Shown: positions 10,236 to 23,031 of the stretch, one piece after another
How positions within the stretch are numbered: the first letter of the stretch is position 1
Layout of the letters: each line of letters opens with the position of its first letter
From: Panorpa germanica
Lineage: Eukaryota > Arthropoda > Insecta > Mecoptera > Panorpidae
Length of the DNA: 64,000 nucleotides
Direction: 5' to 3'
Assembly (NCBI GenBank): GCA_963678705.1
Contig: OY783203.1
Location: forward strand, 5,084,001-5,148,000
Position numbers and translations under genes: made by a program
Notes under the pieces: model-generated
Told to the model about the DNA's origin: nothing
The model's database searches: none
Seen by the model: only the letters and a program-made list of their open reading frames with translations

Positions 10236-12479
10236 TATTTTTATAAAAGTGAGTAGAGATAAAGTTTTTAGTTGATTTTAGAAAATGACGTTTCACTGAT
10301 ATTTAAAAAGCATTTAAAAAATCATTGTTTTAGCCAGTATGAGCTTTCAAGCTTTAACCCAGTTCAACAGCAATATGCGACATGTTTTTTGTTTCACTCT
10401 TACTACCTGTAATAAAATGAGTGTGTGTGAAACATAAAATGTTATTTAACTAAGTAGACAACATTTTTTAAAGTTTTGTAATACCAGAAACATACGAGTA
10501 TTTACCATAGTGTTTATAGTTATTACGTGAATATCCACAAAATTAATTATATTGTAAATTCTGCGATAAAATTACACACAAAGTTTGTTCATAGAAATAC
10601 TAACTCTTAATTATATTAAAGGTGGCGTACATTTAAGTTACACTTAGGGTTGTCAAATGTTGTTCTTTAAGACGTTTTCTTTTCTATACTTCTTTTATGC
10701 TCTGAAAAAGTAAAATGACAATATGATTTTTAACCTATTTTACTTGTGTGTTCTTTTTTCTTACGCTTCTCACGTTCTTTTCATATATTCTTTGACCAAT
10801 CTTTTTTCTTGGCGCTTCATGAAGTTGACATCTTCCTTTCCAACAAATGTTTTCACTCACACTCATTTGAACACAATAAGTGTGTGTGAAATATAAAACA
10901 TGCTGCATGTTGATGTTACAGTAATATGGGTATACCATTAGCTTTATAAATAATAATCTAATATACTACTATACTAAATAATATACTCAATCAATATTAA
11001 TTAATCAATATCAAATAATTTAAAAATAAAGCAAGATTTATGTAAAGCAAGCCATGTAATCTTAAGGCTAACGTTTGCGTTACATTTTCTCACTCTCACT
11101 TTGTTTATTATTAAACTGCATCAACCAATAATGAATTATGAAGGCCTAGAATCTTTCGGGGTCACATTTTGAACAATATAAGCACTTACAGGATATAAAT
11201 GAATTCGAGAAGAAATTAAAATTAATACGTGAAACAAAGAAAAACAAATATTAACTAGTCGAAAGTAGTCAGATTTGGATTTTTTTTTTTAATGTTATAT
11301 ATTACACAAATATATGTTACAAAGGGTGTGTGCGTAAGTGTATAAGGGTCTGTGTCTTGCTTTTGATATTTAAATTTGTGGTTTTAATATTAGGGGATCC
11401 TTTTTTTATAACGAAAACAATATATATATTTATTCACCAATGAAGTACAAAATATATATGTCCAATTTCACACTTACATGATTTTTATAATAGCCAATTA
11501 TATATATATATATATATATATATTTATTTATGTTCTATTTCTATATATTATATACTTCTATATAATACATAACAAAAAATAAATACTTCGTAGATATATT
11601 GCAGTAAATTCGTCTACGATATTATAGTAGTTCCGTAGCAGATACATTTAAACAATTTTTATTTTCCTTTTTAAATTTATTTATTGCATTTGGAATTTTA
11701 ATAAATAAATATGAATTATTTATTTTTGTAAAAGACTTAAAAAAAAAGTAATACTTTTTTGCATAAAAATAGTTGCTAATTAAACTTCCAAACAACAGAA
11801 GAAATTATATATGTATATATATATTTATATATATATTTGAAAACATAAGTGCAGGCGCACTCTCATTGTAAACCACTATCAGTATATATACGTATACGGT
11901 AGAAATAACACCTCTGTAGTATATTCATTTAATTTCTGTGTAACGAGATCGTAACGACTTCCAACCATTATGTCCGGGTGTCGTTAAGTTATTAACGACC
12001 GTCCGTAGCCACCGCGTAACAAACTCTCCCTTTCAATTGAATCATCAAACTTTTATGAGAAACACTTGACAGCTAAACTATTGGACGGCTTCTGAATACC
12101 CATCACATAAACGTAAGATACATATAACACTCTTATATTATGTATTGGGATTCCTGTGACGTATTTTTATATTCATACTATTATTATGTTTTTTTTTCTT
12201 TTTTGGAATAGTTAAAAAGCGTGCCATTGTAATAACACAATTTCTGGTTTTTAACATATTATTTTTACAGTTTGTGTGAAATGAAGATTGTAAAGAGTAC
12301 TTTATTATTTATTGCATAGTTTTTTTTTAATTGAGCTTGTATTTATTTATGATATTTTAAACTTTAAAAGCTCAACTTTATTCGTTAGATGTCTATTTTA
12401 CAATTGGATGTTGTTAATATTATTCTAAATCTGACTTTGGCTTTCTTATGGCTTTGAGAATAACAATGGGTTTATCCTT
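10236..12479. other. AT-rich region before the Abd-B promoter
   Basis: Contains two related inverted stretches (GTTTCACTC...GAGTGTGTGTGAAAC near 10391-10433 and a similar one near 10851-10893), TA microsatellites near 11499 and 11815, and no coding sequence. A GC-richer patch at about 11930-12060 could be part of the promoter region. Confidence 0.45.
11499..11522. repeat. (TA)n microsatellite
   Basis: About 12 TA units in an AT-rich block. Confidence 0.9.
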
Positions 12480-14141
12480 TTATATGAAAGACGTTGAAGA
12501 TAAGTTTGAAATTCTCCTCGAATGGTACATTAAGAAGCTTTGAGACGCGCACGCATTTAACTTTGCTGATATCGTTCGTTATACAATATAGAGACTTCAC
12601 CATCGTAGTTCACGATTCGTTCGCTAGATGCAGCGACAAGCAGTCACATCGCTCAGTGTGTTGGAGTCCAACTGAGAATTAGGGGAATCGGGGGTTACGG
12701 GCATCGGGCATCGGGCATCGAGCATGTATGTGAGAGATACAACGAAAAAGGACGTGGGACTGTACTCACTAACGTTGTGTGGTGTATTTGTTTGAGTGTA
12801 TGTGTGTTGAGTGTGTCTGTATGTGCCGCTGCCGCTGCCGCGTAGAGCAACTGGCGTGGTTCGTGGAGCCGTCGTGAACCTCGTCGATCCGCTGTTCGCT
12901 AGACAGTTGAACAGTTCAGTTTTCAGTGTGCTCACTAGCTCAGTATAACCGCGAAGCTTGGTGGAATCGCACCGTAGAGTTTTGTCTGAATTTCTTACAT
13001 CGCGTCCACACATCGCGTGGCGAATGTTATTCTTACGAAGCTTTTAAACTTTAAAAGTAACCTAAATCAAACAAAAAAAAAATTATAAAGAAAAATCCCT
13101 TAAAATATTTACAAAAAAAAAAAGGGTTTAACACTTCATTATTATATTTTGTGGTTAAAATATTTTTTGTTTAAAAGTTACAAAAAAAAATGTCCTTTGT
13201 GAGTTAAAGTGAAATTATTTAAAATAATATATCAGGAAGAATTTAAAATGTTATAAACTTTATTGCTTCTAGTGCCCTTAACTCTAATGGAAGTTATAAG
13301 AAGAGGGCATTGTGCAAAAACAACACTGCCCATTTCTACACGAAATAAATATCTTGTTTAAAAAAAAGTGGTCAATTTTTTTGTGTTTGGGTTTATTATT
13401 CAAAATAATTTTTGGGTTGATAATAACAATATATAAAGCAAGTCAAAGATGCTAGCAGAACCTGTAATAAATAATATGTGCTTTGTTAAACCGTTCAAGT
13501 AAAATAAAAAAAATTGTTTTTGTTGAACGTAAACTTCTGTAGTTTTCAAATTTGTTGGTCTATTGTTGTTACCGTTAACCACCGTTTGTTGTTACCGTCA
13601 GACTGGACAATAATAAAAATAAAACCCTTTGAAATGTGCGAAGTGTCTGTTGTTAAACAATAAAACATACCATACACTGTTGACAATAAATTTGTGAAAC
13701 AGTAAACATTATTTAATTGCATAACTAAATTGGGATATTTTGTTTTTTTGTTTGTTTCATAATCTGCGATCATCTGGATTGTGTTATTTCCTTCCTACCT
13801 GTCATCCTCTGTGTTGCACCTGTTATCCCCTTGTGTTCTTACATTCGGCTTCGTCATTCCTGTCATTCCTGTGCTTCCTGTGCTTCCCGTGCTTGTTGTG
13901 TCTGTTGTGGTCATTTCTCCGACTCCGACTCCGACTACATCTCCATCTCCGACTTCCTTTGACCTCTGCACGGTGACGTGCACACTGAACCCCCCCGCCC
14001 CGCGTCCGCGTTATCCCTTGCCACACCATCACCATCGGCGACCCCCTGGCTTGCGCCGCGCTGTACGACCACAATGCCTCCACCCCCCTCACCGGGCCGA
14101 CAGCCCCCAGCGGCGGCGGCTCCGGGGTGACCTGGTGGGGC
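12480..14141 (+). promoter_or_regulatory. Abd-B: Probable proximal Abd-B promoter and 5' leader
   Basis: Composition changes from AT-rich background to a GC-richer block at about 12.48-13.02 kb and again from 13.75 kb into the first coding exon. Between 12640 and 12945 there are several TCAGT initiator-like motifs (for example near 12652, 12916, 12923 and 12940) and no TATA box in front of them, as is usual for Drosophila Hox promoters. The block also has short tandem runs: GCATCGG near 12700, GCCGCT near 12826, and CCTGTCATT-like and CTCCGA units at 13855-13940. A plausible donor (TTT/GTGAGT) lies at about 13198, and possible acceptors end at 14104 and 14110, so the leader could be spliced. 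The exact start site cannot be fixed from sequence alone. Confidence 0.5.
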
Positions 14142-14760
14142 ATGATGTACGAAGAGCCTCCTTTACCGCCTTCTGGCACACCTGCAGCCTCCGGGAGTCC
14201 AGGGGCGGCGGTGACAGCCGCCTCAACGACATCGTCGACCTCTCCAGCCTCGATAAGCAGCAATCCTCCAGGTCCAGGACCGAGCACCGGACCCCTCCAC
14301 ATACCTGCCAAGAGACTGGGGGGCTACGATTGTCCGGAGCCGGGTGTGATACGTCATTCACATCCTGGTTGGAATTACTCCGAGAGTCACTCAGGCTTCG
14401 ATCCACATCAGTACAATGCCCCAACTTATTACAATCTACCTGGAGAGGGAAGGGATTCTGGAGTACGAAAATCGGCAGCTCTGTCCTTTTGGTCTCCGGC
14501 AACATCATCAAGTTACTCGGCCACAGCGGGAACCTCGGATTCCTGTCAACAAGGCTTCTCCGGACAGGGATACTGGAATTACGGCAGAGGCCATCCTCCG
14601 GAGCATCCTCAACCCGTTCCTTATCTCACTCCAGGAGACGATCGAAGAGCAGCAGTTATGGCCGCAGCAGAAACTGCAGGTTTTCCACACGATGGATATG
14701 GAGGCCTCAGAAATTATGGCGGTCCAGAACCAGTGTCGTCCGCGCCGTATCCCCCTCCAG
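14142..14760 (+). CDS. Abd-B: Abdominal-B, N-terminal coding exon
   Basis: First coding exon of the posterior Hox transcription factor Abd-B, which specifies posterior abdominal and genital segments. It encodes 206 residues plus one base of the next codon. Seen: an opening MMYEEPPLPP matching the VMYEDPP stretch of Drosophila Abd-B; a low-complexity Ala/Ser/Thr/Pro linker (residues about 11-50); PLHIPAKR at 51-58, matching the conserved PLHIPAIR; WNYS at 77-80 where the fly has WAYND; and an aromatic Tyr/Gly/Pro-rich region (about 90-206) ending APYPPP. It ends at a GTATGT donor in phase 1, which fits the homeodomain exon. The start is the first ATG of the frame, a double Met. The frame is open upstream to a stop at 13986-13988 but has no ATG there, so a longer form would need an upstream spliced exon. 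No frameshift is seen. Confidence 0.92.
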
Positions 14761-15539
14761 GTATGTTCTCAAGGCCGTTGTTCAAGGCCACAGTATTATC
14801 ATAAACATATTGCACCTTGCACCTAGCACCTGCATGTAACTACAACTATTTCCTCTAAATGTTAATGATCCCCTTTATTATGTTTCCAGTAACTACCCCA
14901 TCCCACAACAAAACTCACCAACCATATATAGAAAACATAACCATTACACGATTTATTGCACTATTACAATTACCCCGCATTGTATTTAACTAACTACACT
15001 AACTACAGTATTTGACATTTGTTGTAAATACAGCGGTTGTATTCCACTAAAGTAAATTTAAGTGCAGATGGCAATACAGTAACTACCGCTAGTCAAATAT
15101 TGAGAGAAATAAATATATATATATATATAGAAATATATATATACATATGATATGGAACAGTCATAAAACCTTTCCATAGAACAAATGTTTACACGTGTTA
15201 TGAATGTATCTCTTTCTATACCATTTACTATACAATATATTAGAACGAGACAAATATATCTTACAGATTTTTACCTGTCGACTATTAAGATGTCAACACA
15301 ACATTATATTCGTAAAAAATACTGAAATTGATTATACTTAAAAAAAAAGATCCGGAATATATAAAAGAAATAAAGTATATTATATAACAAGTATTACGTT
15401 AATTTGTATATATGCTACGTAATTCTTATCTTTACAAATGAATTTTTCTAATATTTCAAATAATTTAAATAGTTCAAAAATACCATCATAGATGGCATTA
15501 CGTGTGTTATTTGGTCCTTATAACTATGTAAATATATGT

Positions 15540-15960
15540 AGTTTGCCGATGGCTTGGGGTTCGGTGTACGGTTTTGATTGTACGCGAGGGAGAAGTGTCT
15601 GAAAACAAGCAGTTGTTTAACTTATTTGCTGCAGCCCTTGTAGCTTTGTAGGGTTTATATAGTATAGATAGGCTATATAGGATTATAGGGGTTCTGAATA
15701 CGAGCGATCATATGATACTCGGCTGTGGCTGTGCTCTGAAACTCTGTAACACCAATACATTAGACTTTGAATGAAGCACAGGCATAGTATTCAGTGTCGT
15801 ACGTACTGTTGTACGTCTGTCGGATGGTTGTGCTTGTGCCGTTGACACCAGAATACAAAATATATAGTATACAGATAACAAGAACAACCCAATGGGCTCT
15901 GGGAGCTGTCGTCCTGCAGATAAAGATAAACATGTATTTCTTATTTGGCTTACACTGCCT
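15540..15960. promoter_or_regulatory. GC-richer island in the Abd-B intron, possible enhancer
   Basis: A stretch of about 420 bp of mixed composition within the intron, 0.8 kb after the first coding exon. It holds repeated GTACG/CGTAC words (about 15565-15820), TATAGTATAGATAG-like runs and a GATAAAGATAAA pair at about 15920-15930. It has no long open frame and does not match the repeats in the window. A regulatory role is inferred only from composition and position. Confidence 0.25.
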
Positions 15961-16867
15961 GCATACGTTTTAACTGTTTACTATTCAGATTGATTTTAAA
16001 ATTGTCACCTAATCAAGTGGGTCTATATATTTGCATATAAATCTATTTTGAACGAAAATAATATTATATAACACGTTATTAAAAGAATTACGTTATTAGA
16101 AAGGTTCTACATATCTTTATAAATTAAAACGGTGGAATTGTTTTTATTATTTATTAATATATACTTCTTTTTATAAAGTATAAATTATTTATTTATTTGA
16201 ATTAGAATATTAGAGCTCTTTTGTGGTATTATTATTAAGTAAAAATTTTATTCTATTTTTAAAATACGGTTTAAATTTTGAAAGTACCACAAGCAATGTC
16301 AAGTTTAGCATCCTGAGTCATTCAATATTTAAATTTTTTGTTATTGTTATTTTAAAAACATAAACAAAGCCAGTTTTCGACAACTAAAAATATATAAATG
16401 CTATTCATTTCTAACAACAACAAAAAAACAATTATCAAATTTGTAATAAAAAATTTATTATACAATGCTCATAATAATTATATAACAATAATTATCTGTT
16501 ATTACTATTATTTAAATAAAATAAACACTTTTATATTATATTGTAAATAGTATTTTATTAGCTCTTATATATCTAGTTTCACTTTCATTTTATTAGGGCC
16601 TTATGATGTGTTTTTGAATTATATATACAACTTGAATTATATATTAACTTATACATTTTATAACTTAGGTTCATTTTATGATAATATAAGAGTGCTATAA
16701 ATTGAAAATTAGAAAAATACCCTTTTTTAGATTAGATTAGATTTAGATTACAAAAACTTATATTATATTTATATTATTTGAAATGTAAAATAATTTACAA
16801 TTTTAAATATGATTAAAATTATAACGTCACACTAATTTCATTATGATAGCAACGTAAATATAATTCA

Positions 16868-16990
16868 TGCGTAACACCGGACCTTGGGTTCGATTCACTG
16901 ACCAGTTTTACTTTTTTTGAGTTTGATTATTGACAAAATAATAAATGCAAATCCATGATTATGAAAACTGCTAAGATTATTTACAGGACA
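16868..16990 (+). repeat. tRNA-derived SINE, degenerate, in the Abd-B intron
   Basis: CTTGGGTTCGATTCACTGAC (B box) and TTTTTTGAGTTTGATTATTG match the middle of the family. Both ends are eroded. Confidence 0.45.
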
Positions 16991-18983
16991 TTAATAGAAA
17001 TCAGCACCGGAATTTAAATAAACATTAATAAATTAATTATTTACAATATCATTTAATTATAAATGAACTGAAATGAAATGTTGAATTTTATTTCATAAAC
17101 ACAAAATATTTAAAAAGCAGAACATTGATTTTAAGTAACATGTAAATGTTTTTTTTTTTTTTTTTTTTTTGAAATACCGATTTCGCTACGTTAGTTGTAA
17201 AAATTTGAAATTTGATTTTTTTTTAAATTTATTTAACTTAGTCCTATCACTCTCTACTATTTTGGCAGTTTTTATGATATCGAGGCTACATAATTTATTA
17301 ATTTGACTATAATCAATCCTAGAAAATATAGTGCTGATCCGGATATTAAACGCGACGATATAATCGTCTTGCGTCAAGCATAAATACTCTCGGGTACCGT
17401 TTTGTTATTAAATATTTTACAATATTTTCAATTAACTTGACGTCTTTTACTGCATACTAGAATCTATCGTACTGCAGAGTTTTGTTTTAACAATTATTTA
17501 CTCAAAGTTATTTTTCGGTCTAATTCAAGTAGCTCTGACAAAACATTTATTCTTTATAAATTATTTAGCGATAAGGTTCAAATATTTATCAAGTTCATTT
17601 TTATTACTAAATTATAATGTTTGTTTTATAATAATTTGAATAATAAAATGCATTATATTAATTATAGTTATAGTATTTTCATATTTAAATTGCCACAGAT
17701 TTTGAAATAAATTAAAACGAATACTAATTTTAAAAATCTAGAATTTTTTAGATATATATATTTAATTTCTTTTATGTATATTTTTGTCACGCATATTATG
17801 TAACTATTTCTGATAACTTTATTAATTATCTGATCTTTTAATCTCTATATATAACTTCAAGTTCAAAAAACAATGTAAACAAACAAACTTATGTAAAACT
17901 CCATAAAAGAAAATTATTTTCTATTGACATGAAATTAGATTTACTTTCAAACACAAAATATGGATATTACCTTAAATTCATGTAATATTTTACTTAATCA
18001 ATAGTTGTCTAATAATATTTAAACTAAAAGGTCTTAACTTTCACATAGGTTTAAATCCTTCTGGTTTTAAAGAACTTTTTATAATTTTATAATCCTTTTA
18101 AAGATGTTTTTTATAAGTTTAGTGGGTAATGATTGTTTAGAGTAGATTTCTTTTTCAAAAAGTAGAGGAAAAGATATTCCAAACATTTCTTTTTCAGTTT
18201 TTTTTTCTGTTGTTTTTAACGTATTTTATAATTATATACTTAAGGAAAGGAAATCTTGAATTCGGTTAGGTTATACAGGATATATTATTAACTACAATAA
18301 ATTGTATATAAGACAAAAATCACACTTTCATTCTAGAAATAAGAATTTCTTACATGTTTGATTATTTATTATTGCATACAACTTCATATCATTTCATTCA
18401 TTACAACTTCAATGCCCAGATATCGGAATATTTTGATTTAGCCCGTCTGGGAATTCATCTACGTATTTTGATCATTGCATGCTTTAGTAACACAGACTGC
18501 AATATTAGAAAAAAAAATTTTTATATATTCTTTCCGTGTTTTTCAAATATATCTTTTAATAAAATATACGTATGTATATATACACTCGTATACACATAAA
18601 AGTAGGTTATAAATAAAAGAATCTAACGGATATTTCACAAAGCTCAATAAATTAGATATTAGTTATTAAATGAAAGGTGACGTTTTAAATGTCAATTTTT
18701 CATTTAAAGCAATTAATCATTTCATAATTAATATATAATTTATTAAACTATTTTGAAATAAACCTTCAACATTTCATTTAACATTCATAGTAATTTCACT
18801 CAAGTTTGATTAAATTATTGATAAATTAAAAAAAACAATTTAATAATATTGTACTGTATATTGTTATCATAGTAGTATTAATTATTAAAAATAATATTTC
18901 ATATTTAGCAGTGACGTAGATACGATAGTATAAGAAGAGGGCTAAAAAATATACGAAATTAGTTAAGCAAAATAATATCTGAT

Positions 18984-19095
18984 GGCACAGTGGCCAAGAG
19001 CATTGATAATTGATTGACAACTATGTCTTCGCGTTTGATCCAGTACCAGCGCTATATTTCTTAGTTTGGTTATTATTAAATATTAGTTATTCACA
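18984..19095 (+). repeat. tRNA-derived SINE, 5' part, in the Abd-B intron
   Basis: GGCACAGTGGCCAAGAGCAT (A box), CTTCGCGTTTGATCCAGTAC (B box), CAGCGCTATATTTCTTAG and TTTGGTTATTA. The 3' half is missing. Confidence 0.6.
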
Positions 19096-19535
19096 AAAAT
19101 AACCTAATTAGGCAGGGGTTAAGTCTATATGTTTAACAAATTCAGACCAAAATGTATATCAAAAAAAATTAATAACCAGTTCTTAATTTTAATACGCATT
19201 TGTCTATTAAATTTGTATTAAAATTAAGAACATTTTTAACAGTGTAGCCAATAACACTTAATATAAGAATTGCCTGAATCTTTTAAAAAATCATAAGAAA
19301 TTTACCAAATATTCTATACATATTTCACGGCAGCAGTATTTGGTTAAAATTTTGCTATATTATAAGTGTTATTTTCATATTATACGAGTATAAGATTCCT
19401 TTTTCTTTTTTAACAGTGTATATATTAATTAATTGTTACTTAAATTCTAATGCTTTAACCGCACTAGTGCGACTATAACATGCGAAATTCGACATTTTTT
19501 GGACATGAGTCTGCTACATTAGTTGAACTTTTCTC

Positions 19536-19861
19536 GTCCACACTAATGCAACATTTATTTAAATATTCACTATTCTTTAAAACTCTACGACACATTCCAG
19601 TATTTTTATTATAGTCTGCATTACCGACTGCTTGTCGGTGAACGCAAAATCTTTTGTAAACTAGAACGAACTCACTATTTTGTGTACGCAGACCCAAATA
19701 TAAAAAGAATTATCTGATTTTTATTAATTTTTTCAAAACATACAAAAGTGATTAAATTAATATGTAATAATGATAAATAATGCTAATGTATTACCCAAGT
19801 TCGGTTTGGACGTGTTGTACAACCTCATCTAACAATTGTAAGATGTTGCACTAGTGTGGAC
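19536..19861. mobile_element. Inverted-repeat element in the Abd-B intron
   Basis: GTCCACACTAATGCAACAT at 19536-19554 is mirrored by ATGTTGCACTAGTGTGGAC at 19843-19861 (one mismatch). A related CCGCACTAGTGCGAC palindrome sits just outside at about 19459. About 326 bp with no transposase. The family is not identified. Confidence 0.45.
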
Positions 19862-21087
19862 AAAGCATAAGACAGGGTAAATATTCTAAAGAATTATAGT
19901 TATTAGTATCTACAGTTATACTGAAATATATGAACATATATAGGAATCTGTTTTTCAAACTATAATATATAAATAAGAGAGATAGTGAGTTGCTTGCAGT
20001 TGCGTTATTAATTATTTAACATTTTTTGGAGTTCAGAATATTAAAATTAATGATAATTAGATTTTAGATGCAGCAACATTATGAAATTCATTACTAAAAA
20101 CGTTTTCTTAGTAATGCGGTTGGCTTCAATTCAGGCGAAATTGTAAAAGAGTGTTTTTTAATATTATGCATTAATATACTAGTTTTTTTAAAGGTTATTA
20201 TCATTAAGAATTATAAGATATTTTGCATACAGTTTTAATGTATAATTACGTTGACAAATATAATTATTAAAATCTTTACACATTTATAAATTTCTAGATA
20301 AAACGCAGCAGAGTTGTAATATTTTTTGTAAATTATAAAAAAAACATTAAAATACAAATATTATTGAATAGAATATTATCGAAATGTTAAGTAGTCTCAC
20401 CATAATGGCCACATCATAAAAACACTAAAACGTATAAAATATATAACATGACGTAAGAAAACGTAAGGCGTTTACCCAATAGGCAAATGTATTATAAAAA
20501 AGTATAAGCAAAATATTATACATACATATTATACAATATATCTATGAAATGGAAGCAAATGATAGAGAGGGAAACAGTTTTACAGTACTGTTACATTAAT
20601 CTTAATGAGTTAGAAAGGGATAGCTACAGCGGACTTGACCTACAACACTGTCGTAAATCTTACTTGGCACGATCTTAATACCTACATTTCATTGACCAAT
20701 ATTATAGCTATAAATAATGTGAAGTGTACAACATTTGACTGACGTTTCATATTTGTTTTTTAGTATTTCTTTATTTCTTTTTAATATATTATAAAAATAC
20801 TTGTAGAAGGATAATGATTGAAAGAAAGCAACATTTACTTTTTGTTTTCTTATCGCGTGATAGTAAAGAGATACATGCGTCATACTGTAATAACTTTTGT
20901 TGTAATATTTGTTATTTTTCATCTGCATCTGTTGTTACGTTTGTCCTTTTTGTTATGAACCCTCACCACTTATACACTACTTCCCTCACTCATCCTAAAT
21001 ATATGAGTGAGAATAAAATATACAAAAATATGGTAGAGAAGTAGAGTATCAGTGTTGACGCTCCTTTAGTTTGTCTATGATTTGTGT

Positions 21088-21140
21088 AATCGATCCGAGG
21101 ATCGAACCAAAAGACAATGCTCTAGGCCACGCCAATAAAC
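21088..21140 (-). repeat. tRNA-derived SINE, short reversed fragment
   Basis: The plus strand shows ATCCGAGGATCGAACC (reverse B box), then AATGCTCTAGGCCACGCC (reverse A-box region). About 50 bp. Confidence 0.4.
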
Positions 21141-21293
21141 GCACTTCAGTGTTGTCAGATATTTATAATTTCAAGAGATACTTCGATCTACTAAAAATCA
21201 CAGAATTTTAAATCAATTTTAATTTAACGTTTCTAAATTACAATTAGTCATATCTAAGAGTAATATACATGGGAATAAATGAATTATAATAAA

Positions 21294-21741
21294 CTAGAGT
21301 TTATCCCCGTCGCAAGCGACGACTGTTCTTTGTATGTACCCCGTGCTCCCAAATAAAATTTTGATTTTTTTTTTTAATATGATATTCAATTATTACAAAA
21401 TTGAAAATTTGAGCTTTCTCCAAAGTTTCCTCCGGGCCCCCTAATTTTCTCGGGGCCCCTTTTATAAAATTTTTAATTTCTAAATTGTATATATATATTG
21501 TATACACGTGCAAAATTTCACTTTTCTATCTTTTACGAATACAAAGTTATACAGCAAAAAAGGGCCCACTTTTTTCCAGATTTTCCAAAATTACGGGTTT
21601 CCAGGAAATTCAGGGAAAAATCCGGGGACGGCAAAAGTCTAATTTTCAAAAACTTTCCTGGAGCCGTTTTCGAGCTACCATACAAAATTCGAACCAAACA
21701 TATAAGAATATAAATTACACCTGGAACATTATTATATAGGA
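21294..21741 (-). mobile_element. Non-autonomous Helitron (448 bp)
   Basis: Read on the minus strand it starts TCCTATATAATAATG and ends with the GC hairpin CGTCGCTTGCGACG (here as GTCGCTTGCGACGGGG) followed after about 10 nt by CTAG. It lies between A (5') and T (3') of the target, as is typical of Helitrons. The body shares ACGGGTTTCCAGGAAATT and GAGCCGTTTTCGAG with the 55419 copy (plus-strand reading). It has no coding region. It is inserted in the Abd-B intron about 0.9 kb before the homeodomain exon. Confidence 0.75.
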
Positions 21742-22603
21742 TAGTATTTGAATATTTTATTTTCCTTTTATCATATGTTTTACGTAAAATATCTATAGTA
21801 TAATTATAATATACTCGTATATTATGGTATAATACATAATTTTTTTAATATTCACCTTTCGTGCTGTACTCACGTAACTATTTGAAATCACAAAAGTAAT
21901 TTGCTAGTCTATTTTTTTATAAAACTACTCAGTTGAACTGAAATCTAAGAACAAACAAAATTTCTTGAAATAATTTGTTTTTGTAACTGGCAAGACTGCG
22001 GTCGTTGTTTTAAATCGTTTATACTTTTGTTTTGCCTCCTTTCTGCCTCCTTTCTATGCACTCGTAGTCTACACTCGTGTTCTCCCTAGTGGGTGAAGTT
22101 TCTTGGGTTGCTTGGTTGTTGTTGTTCTATGCATGGTTTTTGACTGTTCCTTCTTACTATATCCTATATATCATACACCTATACTTCTATATCACATGTA
22201 TTGTTTTGTTATGCTGATTTGTGCGGGTGTTTTCACGCTCGATTTATTCATTTTATTTTTAATTTACGTTATTATTTAGCTATAGCTATAATATGTGTAA
22301 TTCTACTCAGTTTTCTGTGACATTGTATATTTCGAATAGCATATATTATATTTTCAAAACCCAATCTTTGTCTGTTTAATTTTTGAAATCTGCTTTTTCT
22401 TAAATTTGGGGTTCGTTTATTATTTTTATTCCTTGAATTCGATTTAACTTCCTTTGCTTTTGGGTTAGCATAGTCATTTAGATAGATTAGCAAATAGTAA
22501 CCAGATTCCAGGATCCGAACCCCACATATTTGTCCTTTCCAAGCCACAACAAACTAATTGTTTAAAGTGATGTGGGGATCTCCCCCATCTGGTTTGTTTT
22601 CAG

Positions 22604-23031
22604 CAGGTTCCTTATCTGTGGGAGTTGGCGTCGGAGTTGGAGTCGGCTGCGGCTCAACCAATCCGTTGGAGTGGACAGGCCAAGTCACTGTGCGTAAGAA
22701 GCGCAAACCATATTCAAAATTCCAGACATTGGAATTGGAGAAAGAATTTCTGTTTAACGCTTACGTATCTAAACAAAAGAGATGGGAATTAGCGCGAAAC
22801 TTAAATTTGACGGAACGACAAGTAAAAATTTGGTTCCAAAATCGGAGAATGAAAAATAAAAAGAATTCTCAACGTCAAGCTGCGCAAGCACAAAATAATA
22901 ATAATAGTGCAAGTGCTAATAATCATAACCACCACTCCAATGGTCATCATCATCATCACGCGATCCCAGCGCCACATCATGCGGCAGCCGTCCACACTGC
23001 ATCAGGGGTTTCGGGCAAACTGCATCAGTGA
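22604..23031 (+). CDS. Abd-B: Abdominal-B, homeodomain and C-terminal exon
   Basis: Second coding exon, giving a predicted protein of about 348 residues. The acceptor follows a T-rich tract at tttgttttcagcag, so the exon starts at 22604 or 22607 (one residue different, both phase 1). Seen in order: a Ser-Leu then Val-Gly repeat; [10 protein letters not shown], holding the conserved Trp (residue about 230) that replaces the YPWM hexapeptide in this class and is thought to contact Exd; the 60-residue homeodomain at 22690-22869 (residues 236-295), with the posterior-class N-terminal arm [11 protein letters not shown] and recognition helix [10 protein letters not shown] (W48, F49, Q50, N51, R53); then a Gln/Asn/His-rich tail with a His run, ending GKLHQ before TGA, like the fly ending AAKMHQ. 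It is a nuclear DNA-binding protein. The homeobox has no intron here. Confidence 0.98.

Larger units (their letters stand above)
14761..22603 (+). other. Abd-B: Abd-B intron between the two coding exons
   Basis: Intron of 7843 nt, with donor CCAG/GTATGT at 14760/14761 and an acceptor in the T-rich tract ending at 22603 (or 22606). Both exons are phase 1, so the joined frame reads PYPPP(A)GSLSVG. The sequence is very AT-rich. It contains a (TA)n run near 15112-15130, a GC-richer island at 15540-15960, degenerate tRNA-SINE copies at about 16868 and 18984 and a short reversed one at about 21090, an inverted-repeat element at 19536-19861 and a minus-strand Helitron at 21294-21741. No further Abd-B coding exon was recognised inside it. 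Confidence 0.85.

Noticed and set aside
13781-14839. 352-codon open frame overlapping the first Abd-B exon
   Set aside because: It is in a different frame from the MMYEEPP...PLHIPAKR reading, is Arg/Ser-rich and runs past the splice donor. It is a by-product of GC-rich coding sequence. The minus-strand frames at 13823-14511 are rejected for the same reason.
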